From contig JAHRBC010000005.1 in the NCBI GenBank assembly GCA_022702545.1, positions 1,674,001 through 1,738,000 of the forward strand: 64,000 nucleotides of DNA, read 5' to 3'. The notes beneath the pieces were generated by a model. The model saw only the letters and a list, made by a program, of their open reading frames with translations. It did no database searches and had not been told where the DNA came from. This DNA is from Phycomyces nitens. Lineage: Eukaryota > Mucoromycota > Mucoromycetes > Mucorales > Phycomycetaceae. Made by a program: the position numbers and the translations under genes. Shown here piece after piece: positions 38,600-51,477 of the stretch (the first letter of the stretch is position 1; each line of letters starts with the position of its first letter).

Positions 38600-41533
38600 T
38601 TATCTTCGGATTGGTTTTAAGTTTTTATCTTCCTCACTGCTGTATGCATCCTCATCCTCGTCGTCGTCTTCACTATCGTCTTCACTGTCATCCTCACTTT
38701 CTCCACTCTCTTCGCTCTCTTCACTGCCCTCACTCTCTTCCTCTTCCTCTTCTTCCTCTTCACTTGATTCATCATAGAATGCTTCCAGATCGTAGTCATT
38801 TCCCTTTTTGGTGGTATATGAATTGCTACTAATACCAGATGCCTCGATTCCTGATAATGCCGTAGATGCACCCGAGAAAGCACGGCCCGACCGGTATCTG
38901 CTGTCGAAACTATCGCTTCCGAATCCCTTTTCCATCACAATCGTTCGACTGCCACTCCAGCCTTCTAATTCTTGAACATCGCGTACTGATGGATCTGGCT
39001 GTTCTTCAGGATAGTCTGGCAAAGGCTCGTAGCCTGGTAATGGCTGGTGTGCTAATAAGGATAAAGAACCAATAGTGAACTCGGTCGAACTATCCTGCTC
39101 AACCACAGGTGGTTCAGTATCAGCCAGCAAGATTTGCTTGACGTGTGATTTGAGGAATGCTAATCCAGGCTTTTCTTGGCCTTGTTCTGGAACTGTCAGA
39201 GCACGCAAAAATCTAGCGCGGTCACGGACATCATAATTCAAGTCATATCGAGCAAGGTTGAGAACATATTGGTTCAGACTGTCAAGAGTTGTGTGGGTTG
39301 GGTTGAGACAGACAAGTTTAGCAGAGAGAGTGAGAGCTTGTAATTTGGTAACATTAGCCTGCCAAAGAGTAAACAGATTAGCAAAGTGTATAATATGTAT
39401 TCAATGTGGATAAAGAACTATTCAGCCAAATCTTACCTCGTTCGTAAAGTTCTTGACGACCTGACGGAGCACATCAGGTCCGATCTTTGGGAATATTTCG
39501 GCATGTTGGCCTACAAGCCACAAGATATTGGCCCGTGCCATGGGAACCTTGATGGTTTCCAATAGCTTAGCAAGAGCCATGACAGATCTCTTTTTATCTT
39601 CGGATGGGGATTGGAGTAGACGAGTGACGACAAGAACAGACTCTGCTACTACCAAATCTATTATATTCAAACACACATAAGTACCTCTGTTCCTACGCCC
39701 ATCATTCAACAATCCAAAATATTACCATTGGTACTATGGAGCAATTTCATCAACAGACGCAAACAGCGATCTCCCGAAGAAGGCACACGTATAGCACATC
39801 GTGCAATGGCCTGAATGGAGGCTGCTACAAAGTCCTTGTTGTGGCTCTTGCTATATTGCTATCAGATTCCTTGTGTTAGTTGCTTTACTATCATAGTAAT
39901 GTTCTAATTTCTACCAATCTATACCTGTAGTTCATTAAGCAACATTTGACTGTTGGCTTCTGTTACGATACTGGTCAAGATGGTCAGTTTTGTGTCTCGA
40001 ATGAATACAGGTTCAGAAGACTGAGCGTAGAATTGTTGTAAATATGACTCAAAGATGTACTAAGGCAAAAGATATAAGCTACACATCTTTGGGTTTCTTC
40101 TTTAGACTTACTGGGCGTGTCTTTGCCATTGCTGCGATATTGACCAATACAACATACTGCAATTCTCTGTGGCTCCGCAATAATCGGAGAAGCGGTCTGG
40201 CCATCTTAAGCGCTTCCTCAGCAGGAGCCAGGTGGTAGAAGAGACGGGCAACAGCCAATACAACCTATATAATTCAGGCTAAGTCTTTCATCTCCTAGTA
40301 CACCATATAATTTACTCATAGCACATACACCACTGTTTCTGCTCTGGAAAAGAGGCAAGCAACTCTTGAGGAGAAGATCATGGTCTGGATCCAGTCTCAC
40401 AATAGAATGCAAGGCTTTTACGTCGGGTTTATCTTCGTCACTGTCGCTTTCAGAAGAATCAGAATAAAAGGCTCGGTTGCTGGCTGGACTAGAGGCAGTT
40501 GGCAAAGTTGGATTTTGGTAACCCTGTTTAAAAACGATAACACAAGGTAAGATTGCCATGTTAAAAGTAGAAATAGAGTTGTGTTTACATTTGGGTTAGG
40601 GTTCAGGAACTGGTTTCTAGATAATGTTTTGTAAGTCAACGCTCCCATACCCCATTTATTCACTCTTGACCACAAAAGACTTACCTTCCATAGCGCAGTA
40701 ACACACCCAATATAGCCATTTGACCCCACTCATCACAATCATCTACTACGGAGCACAGTTTACGGAAACAGGGATGAATAAGATCAAATCGAGTAGGACA
40801 GAGTTCATTGAATGCCATCAAAGTACTTCCAAGGGTGATTGTTGAGCGATCTTTCATAAGGGTAGCCACAATCTCAACCAAAGCTTCTTTTTGTAATGGA
40901 TCCAAACTGTAGCACTTTGGAATGGCGTGAGCAGCAGCTTTTCGTACATATGGACTGGAATCAGTAATGCACTTTTTGATTCCCAACAGCACAATAGGAC
41001 TGATGACTGGTACTCTGATGCCACTCATGACGCGTAATGCCATGGCTCTGATGATTTGGTTCTTGTCGCTCAAGTCTTTTTGAAATGAGTTGATGGATAG
41101 TAATGCTAGGTCTGGTTCCTGTTCGGCATAACGTAATAGGTATATATACACCAGTTTACGCACTTCAATATTTTGGGCTACTACATTCTTTACGACGTCC
41201 GGGAAAAACTCTGAGACATCTCTGCCTTTGGAGATCATCTAAACACAACATTCTGTTTATGAGATGATTCTATTGGCAACATGGTGGTTACTTTACTGCA
41301 ATCAAACGCTTGAGACCATCCAGCTTTTCGCGATCATTCTTGGCGTCTAGTTGTCGCTTTATGTTTTGCATCTTCTCTTCTGATGTGTCAAAGTACTGGG
41401 CACTCGAGTCAGATGAGCCAGGGAAGCCCAGCTCACGCGCATTCTCAACCAGACCTTGAGACACTTTCTGAGAAAGCTTGGCAGCGTTCTCAGCAAAGCT
41501 CATGGCCTTGTTGATATAGTCAGAGACCTCCAT
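38600..41533 (-). CDS. APL6: AP-3 adaptor complex subunit beta
   Basis: Large subunit of AP-3, which sorts cargo from Golgi/endosome to the vacuole. ATG at 41533 (MEVSDYINKAMSFAENAAKL), stop at 38600-38602, about eight exons and roughly 830 residues, close to yeast Apl6. The adaptin trunk is clear: SKGRDVSEFFPDVVKNVVAQ, LVYIYLLRYAEQEPDLALLS, IRAMALRVMSGIRVP, SSPYVRKAAAHAIPK. After the trunk an acidic/serine hinge (about 38840-38630 in DNA, poly-Glu and Asp-Ser runs) leads almost directly to the stop (NLKPIRR), so the C-terminal ear found in animal AP-3 beta is absent. It lies 157 bases downstream of the eIF2-alpha gene on the same strand. Confidence 0.9.
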
Positions 41534-41690
41534 TAGGTTTTTTTTTTGTTAAACAGAGAAGGAAGAAGAAAAGGGGAAAATGGATAAGACGGAGTATCAA
41601 CAAAAAGGATGTGATGTGCGTTTCAAAAAAGAAAAAAGCAAGTCGTTTTTAAATAATTTTTAGATCCTTTTTTATATATCTCTTTATCAT

Positions 41691-42878
41691 TTACATATCA
41701 TCGTCGCTGGCAGCAACGGCATCTCCTTCATCCTCATCACCACTCACAAGCTCATTCTCCTTCTCTGCCTGGGCCATAAGCTCAGCAAAGTCACGGTCAT
41801 CAGTTTCAGATACCAATTTGGCCTCCTTCTCAACCTTGAAGCGGGACCACTTGTGGCTCTCGAGCTTCTCCTTTATCGCGTTCACTGCCAACTCCATGAC
41901 CTCAAAACCAGCTGTCTTGTCGAGAGCATCGGCTGTGACAACATAGAAGGGTGCAGCAAGGTAAGTAACCTTGATAGGAACCTGCTCAGTGGACTGGGCC
42001 TCGCCAGCAACAAGAGCAGCCTTGATAGCATTGACACCATCCATGCCAGTACATCTCAAGTCCAATTCTAGTGTCATCAAACTCAAGTATTAGCTACATT
42101 TGCCTTTTTTTTTTAAACCAAACTTTTGTCTAATAAACTCACGGGCTCTGATCTTTACGGGCTGGGGAGTCATTCTGCGCTTAATGTTGGAAATCAACTC
42201 CTTGAGAATCTCTTCAGGAATGGTCAAGCCTTCGAAAACAGGCTCGGGATCACTAATGCCACAACGTCAACCAATGCTCAAAACCACCACACAGTCATTA
42301 ATAAACTTACGCGATTGCGAGCTTGAAAGCATCAAAGGCATGGCCAAACTTCTTATAAAGAGGCCATCCGATCATCTCGTAAAGATCCTTCAAGGGCATA
42401 TCGTGCTTTTCAGCAACGTGACGGAGGATAGAGTGAACAGCCTTTGACTTGGTGAACTTCTCTTCACACTTTGCAATGTCTTCGGGGCTGACACGACGCT
42501 TAGACAGATCAATATAACCTATGCCACACATTAACACTATTTCCTGTGTATCTTTTACCAATGTATATAGTTACCCTTCTCTTCATCCACACGCAATACA
42601 ACAACGACCTCATTACGGCCGACCTTGATGAGTTTCTGGACAGATCTAATACGTCTTCTGGACAACTCGGAAAGCAGAATCATACCCTCTCTGTCTCCGT
42701 ACTCGAGCTAATTACTCATTAGGAAACCGAACAATAATAAAAAAAAAACGAGCGTGTCATGGTTTACCAGCTTGACGTAGGCACCCATGTCGGCGATCTG
42801 GCGGACGTTGGCCATGACAACATCATCGACCTTGGGGAACTCATTCTCATACATTCGACAGTGGAATTTCTCACTCAT
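41691..42878 (-). CDS. SUI2: translation initiation factor eIF2 subunit alpha
   Basis: Alpha subunit of eIF2, which delivers initiator tRNA and is the target of stress kinases. ATG at 42878 ([20 protein letters not shown]), stop at 41691-41693, five exons. The N-terminal S1 domain holds the regulatory site [15 protein letters not shown] with the Ser51 equivalent intact, so phosphorylation control by Gcn2-type kinases is expected. The helical domain ([16 protein letters not shown]) and the alpha-beta C-domain follow, and the protein ends in an acidic tail ([17 protein letters not shown]). Length is about 305 residues, as usual. No oddities. Confidence 0.95.
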
Positions 42879-44797
42879 TGCGATTTAAATACCAGGCAAA
42901 ATAACAGGAGGAGAAGAGGGGAATAAGCTAGGGAAAAATAGCTGAAATAAAAAATTTGTCGGGTTTGATCCTCGCTGGGTGCGACGTCATAACATAAACG
43001 CTGCTGCGGGTCTTTTTTTTTTAACGGGCCCAAGAATTCCTAGATGAGCTGGTTGCTTAATGGTACTTGTCAAGTCCAGGAAAATGTTAATATTTTGAAA
43101 GGATCATTAGACAGCCAAAGATGTCGGTGGATTGAGATGAAGTTGATTTCTCGAGGGAATAAGTTGATGGTAAATATCCTGAAAATGGGATTCAAGTGGC
43201 TGGTATGAAATAGAAAATAAATAAATGAATGAATTTTTTTATAAAAAAAATAGAATAGCCTTTGAGCACAAAAACTTATTGATATCTCATCATACTTGCA
43301 TTCAGAGATAGGTGCACATTGTCTTTATAAAAGTTAAATAAAACTATTATCAAATGTTATTACTATTATCTTTTTTAAATTGGTTGAGATACACCGTTTT
43401 GATCAATAATTGTATTGACTGAAGTTTAGTGGCGCAGGACTTTAGACATTTCCTTCCGATATATTTCATATTAGAATAAACTTTTTCATACTCTATCTCC
43501 ATTGGTATGTACAGTAGTAGGTTCAAACAGATCCAGTCACACTAAAGATCTCTGCTTTGTACAAGTTACTCTTGTTGATAAATGGAAATTTCTGTATAAA
43601 ATATTCAAAAATAACTCAAAGGATAATAGAAACTGCAGATAATCCCCTATAGATATTATTGTGGATAATTGTGTAGTAGAGGATAAGCACTCTTGTAAGT
43701 AATGATAGTCAATAGCATATGCTAATGTACATATAAGAATGTAAATTGATATTCACATAATCAAGTTTAGTGTATTAGTACAGTATGAGTGAAAGAGGAG
43801 TCAGGTCAATACTGTACTGAATAAAGATTAAGAAGAGGAACATTTAAAAGAGAAAAAAAGAAAAGTTTCAATTGCAGTGAAGCACTTGATATGGCCTTTG
43901 TAGCAGATCAGTTAGATACAAATTAGTTGAAGTGGCATGATCATAAAAGATCACATTAATGCTTATAAAGTTGTCATTTGCAAGTGGCCGGAATGGGTAG
44001 TAAAACTAAGGTGAGGTATAGTGTAACATTTGATTTCCAAAAGCAAGTAAATATTAGTAAAATAAAGAGCTATAAAAACGAATAACAGTACTGACAGAAA
44101 CACAAGTTAGAAAAAAGGCACCTACTTCATAAATTTGGGAGGTATAAACTAAAGGGAAAAACAATATTTAATAAAAAGGATATTCAATTAACCTTTCGAT
44201 GATTAGGCTTTACCAAGAACTCTGCATGAAATAAGAATAAAATCGAACCAACACGTTAACCGTTTGGCTACAAATAGCTAATGAAGCTTTTACAAGATTA
44301 TCATAATACCAATAAGCTTATTTGTCCGAAATAACATTTTGTTTCAATTTTCTTTCTTTTGGTCTGTGAAAATACAATTTATCTTTACCAAGGTGCCAAG
44401 AAAATCATTGAGATGTGTCTTGTATTTATTTAAAGTGGTCTGGTAATAAAGTCTTGGACTGATTTCCCACTAGAAACTCGTATGATGTTTACCTTTGAGA
44501 ATCATCAGTATACAAATCCAAAATGAATATAATAGAGAACCCTCTTGAACAAGATATAAATCCATCTTTCTGTGGATTTGATACCCCAAAGTTAGGCACA
44601 TACTTTAAATCGCTAGATACTTTTGCTTGCTATTAATGTGTGATAAAAACAACCACAATGGTAGACTAACTGGCCTAACAAGGATTATCTGCCGTTATTG
44701 ATATTCGCAGATATTCAAATTATTTTGTCGTGACCTACAAAATATTTGGAAATATCATGGCTATTAAAATATTCAACCTTATTACAAACTAGAATCT
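42879..44797. other. AT-rich intergenic
   Basis: Nearly 2 kb without a recognisable gene or RNA. The first 100 bases form the eIF2-alpha promoter. No repeats shared with other parts of the window were noticed. Confidence 0.5.
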
Positions 44798-44804
44798 TAT
44801 AAAA
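44798..44804 (+). promoter_or_regulatory. TATA box of secreted-protein gene
   Basis: TATAAAA about 65 bases before the ATG at 44868, well placed for a Pol II promoter. Confidence 0.5.
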
Positions 44805-44867
44805 GAAACCCGTATTTAATTTCTTACTCAAACCTTTAATACAATATAACTAATTACTTTCTTTACC

Positions 44868-45182
44868 ATGAAAACCTCGATTGCTATTATTGTCTTATTT
44901 GGCCTTGCTATTGGAAACGGCGCTCCTTTATCTGATCCTCCTGTCACCAACTCGACTCTTCAAGAATTAGTTCCAGCCTTTCATACTATCACCCAAATGT
45001 ACAACAATAGCGTTGACCCAAACATTGCTAATTTTATCGATTCCTCTCAATTCACCGAGGATTCTGAAATTATCGTTCAAACTGTCTTTTCTGATACCAC
45101 ATCTATTAAAAGATCTATTAATGGGCCTCTCTTTTTCACAGCAATAGCCGCAGCAACCATAGCGTTTATCATTGCCTTTTAA
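44868..45182 (+). CDS. small secreted, GPI-anchor-like protein (104 residues)
   Basis: Single exon. An N-terminal signal peptide (MKTSIAIIVLFGLAIGNGAP, cleavage likely after the GNGA region) is followed by a 65-residue hydrophilic part with two N-glycosylation sequons (NST, NNS). A Ser-Asn-Gly-type site (RSINGP) precedes a C-terminal hydrophobic segment (LFFTAIAAATIAFIIAF) that runs to the stop. This is the layout of a GPI-anchored cell-surface protein. There are no cysteines in the mature part, which is unusual for small secreted effectors. The family is unknown. Its TATA promoter suggests regulated expression. Confidence 0.65.
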   Translation: MKTSIAIIVLFGLAIGNGAPLSDPPVTNSTLQELVPAFHTITQMYNNSVDPNIANFIDSSQFTEDSEIIVQTVFSDTTSIKRSINGPLFFTAIAAATIAFIIAF

Positions 45183-45780
45183 AACAAGATCTATGGACAC
45201 ATATATTCTTTTAATAGAACCATTTCGTTTTATATTGTAAATTTTTCCAAATACCGTGGAGCACTTGATATTGTATTTCATATAACTAGACCGCATTTTC
45301 ATATTATTTCAAATAAATGTTTATTAACAATAAGTTTGAACTTATCATCAAAAGGCTTCCTTACACAGAGCCAGCAACACTTATTGTGGGCTTTAACTTT
45401 GTCCAAATAAAAAAAAAGTAAAGAGCTATATGTATTCAAGTCCATAGAAGATACAAAGATATGATAATCACATACAGTCCCATACGTTAGTTAATAGCAC
45501 TAATTTGACTACTTTAAGCAAAAACATATATCTCAAAAGGTTAGGATTTCTGTTTTTGTTTTGTTTTCTACTATGAGAGCACAGTACCAAAACTTACTGA
45601 AATAAAAAGAAGCCCGTGAATTATAAAAATATATTATTACAGATGTTCTGGTATCTTTTGTGTAATCCTTTGTTCTTTGCGGGTGCACGTAATCGATATA
45701 GCATTGAATTTTAATAAAATATACACCTTTTGATTGGTATTCTATACCATTCATCTTTCAAAATTTGCTTCAAGTATTCA
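45183..45780. other. AT-rich intergenic
   Basis: 3' flank of the secreted-protein gene and the approach to a transposase fossil. Nothing else recognised. Confidence 0.45.
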
Positions 45781-45789
45781 ATGTTCTTT

Positions 45790-46480
45790 TGCTTCCCACC
45801 ATTCTCCCAAGATTTACCCATATGCTCTCAATCAGACTGAGATTAGGATTGTATGTGGGCCACTTTATCGCCTCTGAGTCTGCGTTCTTTTGGTGATCTT
45901 TCACTATTTTATTGCAATGTCACGGAGAATCATCTTTCTCATACTCCAGATTATTTTTTGAAAGGAAATAACGTTTTTTTTTGGAATATATTCCTATACC
46001 CCTATCGTTCAAGCTTACCGTCAATAATTTCCATCATCCCAACACTACTGGACCAGATACATTCCCAAATTATGACATATCCTTCGCCAGCTTGAATTCT
46101 AGGACGTAAAAAGTCCATGCTGTACTTTTCTGACGGAAGGCGCCAGACTCAGACATTTTTGCACATTAAAAACAGCATGGATATTGATTTATTGCTTCAG
46201 ATAACTCGATCCCAGCACTGTGAAAAGTTCAGAGTTTGGAAGTATCTTCATTAGCCAGGAGATTCTTTACAAGATATACACACAAAATTATATTAATTAT
46301 ATGCAAAGTTATGTTGATAGACTTTGGACAAACATATTTCTCCGTTCCCCCCCCCCTTTGTGGAGCATTTCAGTCACCCAAAATCTGATTCTGCTTATTC
46401 TTCAAGTTCAAGACGAGATATACTTCTTTTCTAGGTGCCAAAATTATTGGTCTTCCTGAAAGTTATTGGTCAGCAACAGA
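45790..46480 (-). pseudogene. Tc1/mariner transposase fossil
   Basis: The minus strand reads, in several frames, VWRLPSEKYSMDFLRPRIQAGEGYVIIWECIW (about 46150-46050; compare the VWR...GGGSVMVWGC block of Tc1). It then reads HQKNADSEAIKWPTYNPNLS and LIESIWVNLGRM (about 45900-45810), equivalent to the WPxxSPDLNPIExxW motif near the third catalytic acid. Stops and shifts are frequent. The N-terminal half is not recognisable. Confidence 0.7.
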
Positions 46481-47887
46481 TCCAGTTTCCTTGCATTTTT
46501 TTTAATAAAAGTGATTGTTAAAAGTAATACACATTCGTGTCTGGCAATGTCTACAAGTTTTTTTTTCCACCAATGTCAAGAAAAATTATGATTCCTTTTA
46601 CTAAACTTCAAAGCTTTTGAAAATACCTATGAAGCCGAGTATTCTGTATTTTGGGCACTATTTTAAATATGTTAATTGTATTTAAGAGATCGAGAAAAGC
46701 AAAGTGTAGAATTATACTAAAAAAATGAAAATATAATATTGAACTGCAAAAGTTTTTGTCCGAACCATATAGTTTTGAGACGGGCTATGTTGGTTTATGT
46801 AAAGAAGTTGTCTAAACAGTTAAAACAAAAAGAGAGTAAATATCGATCTCTTCCAACAACTCCTTGGCCCAAATATTGGCAATCGGCGGCTTGTTCTCTT
46901 GAGAAAGATATATAAAGGGAAAAAAAGTGAAGTGTAAGGATTGTTGTTTATTGCTTTCATCGTTTCGATGTTTATATAGACATTTCGATAATAAATAAAA
47001 TAATGTAATTAGTATGATATTACTAAACCATTGTTAAAATGCTGGGATAGATCATGCTTCTTTGGATAGGTAATAATTAATAAGAGAGATAGATAGGAAT
47101 AGATAAATGTTGTTGGGGTTCTTTGTTACAATCCTTATTATTTTCAATTAATTGCTGCGTCAAACGTAGCAATCATGTTCTTCCCAAGGGCATTACTTAA
47201 CCAATTTGTTTACATGATCGATACAGGAAGTTTTGGGAAGATATGATATGTTTTGGGCCAGCCGGAAATATGGAGCTACACGCAACGTATCAGTCTTATT
47301 ATATAAAGCAGCTAACCCAGCATCTATCCGACTTCATTTTGTCTTGGCTTTTCCATCTTTTACCCTTGATCAAGTCATTACGATACTTTTGGATGATAAT
47401 TACCAGCTTTTATGCAAAAAGTATATTATTTGATTTGAAAACTAAATTTCAGGAACCAGACTTTTGATATCTGTTATGCTTATTTGTATTCAATGCTTTC
47501 ACTACATGTATATTAATCCGTAATTAGCTTTAATAGTCTTGTCATTTTAAAAAAATAATACTATTATACTTTTGTCTAGCCTTATGCAACTAGGCGCCCA
47601 AGCCTAATACTTTTAGTAGTAAAGATGACAATTAGACCTCATAATCACAAAATTACCCTATATAATCTGACTTGTAGCCAAAACAGGTCTTGGGTACTAT
47701 GAAGAGTATTCGCATATATATATATGATTTTGGCTTCAAGCATTTTTGATGTAAAATAGCGCTAATAATTTTATTTTAATTTTATTTTATTTTTTTAAAA
47801 AAATGTTTCATAACCCGCATCAACCAATATACTTTACCACGTCAAGCTACTGAGCTTGCCAAAAGAAAAAGAACAAAAAGGGAATCA
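46481..47887. other. AT-rich intergenic upstream of DHX35 gene
   Basis: No gene recognised. Overlapping plus frames at 47233-47467 have no motif. An A/T run near 47765-47805 precedes the DHX35 start. Confidence 0.45.
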
Positions 47888-50531
<2,644 letters not shown>

Positions 50532-50643
50532 AAAATTGTATTACCTATTTCCTACCCTCTTAAATTTGAACCCTTTTTTTTTATTCCCAAATACACACAC
50601 ACACATTAATTTATATTCCTGTTGACTTTCTTTTTTTTTTGTA

Positions 50644-51235
50644 ATGACAAGCAAGAAATCCGTCTGTCTTTACCCACCAACTCGATTCGTGTTTGATTCA
50701 TCTGAATTCGAGTATGCAGTCTACTCGCCATCAGTCCGGTTCTCAAAAGAACTCGAGCCCGTGTTTCCCAACATGACACCAAAGCAACGCAAAGAACTAT
50801 TGGTTGTGCCCGTGATCCAGAAATGCTTCCATGACATGTCAGCAAGTACTCCAGAAATCAATCGGGAAAGAGACGAAAAGCTTGATGTGGTAATTAGGTT
50901 TAGAATCCACAAGATCTCTCTTTCCAACACATCTATATCTATAGTTTGTAGACTGGGGTAAGAGAGTCATCAATCGGCTGAACGGGTTGGGAATGTGGGC
51001 CGATGTGATGGATCCGGCATCCGGATACCCCATCATCAGTCCATCGGGTGCATTGCCCTATCCTGATGTCCAGGGAACAATTGACTTGATGGGCTATGAA
51101 ACCCATAATGTAGGATGCTGTCATATTTTGCTGCACCCCAAATGGAGAAGCAAAATCTACCCAAGCACGTTCTTTACTACTGCACCTGCAGATCTGCTTG
51201 TCAAAGTAATAGATGAAGTGCTCGAGAAGGCTTAG
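50644..51235 (+). CDS. MMADHC: MMADHC-like cobalamin trafficking protein
   Basis: Two exons, 50644-50889 and 50945-51235 (intron 55 nt, phase 0), 178 residues. The second exon carries the family core: WGKRVINRLNGLGMWADVMD, DPASGYPI, then NVGCCHILLHPKW and STFFTTAP, matching the C-terminal domain of human MMADHC (CblD). That protein routes cobalamin with MMACHC to methionine synthase and methylmalonyl-CoA mutase. It is shorter than the human protein (296) and has no obvious mitochondrial presequence. Most Dikarya do not use B12, but early-diverging fungi have been reported to keep B12 enzymes. The gene lies between DHX35 and the LAM-type gene on the same strand. Confidence 0.85.
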
Positions 51236-51477
51236 ATGTAAATACCAACTCTTTAGAAAGAAGAAGAAGAAAAAAGAAAGCTATACTACAATTGTCCAAA
51301 TCACATTGGTTATATCAAAAAACAAAAAACAAAACCGCTTAAACATTTATAATTACACCAAAGACAATTTCTAATTATGGAAACCGACCCTCTTGTATTT
51401 CCCTAAAATGCAGCATTTTCCTCTCTCCATTTCTGCTTCTCTTGCACTCTTATTGTTGTTATCTTGACACTAAAGAC

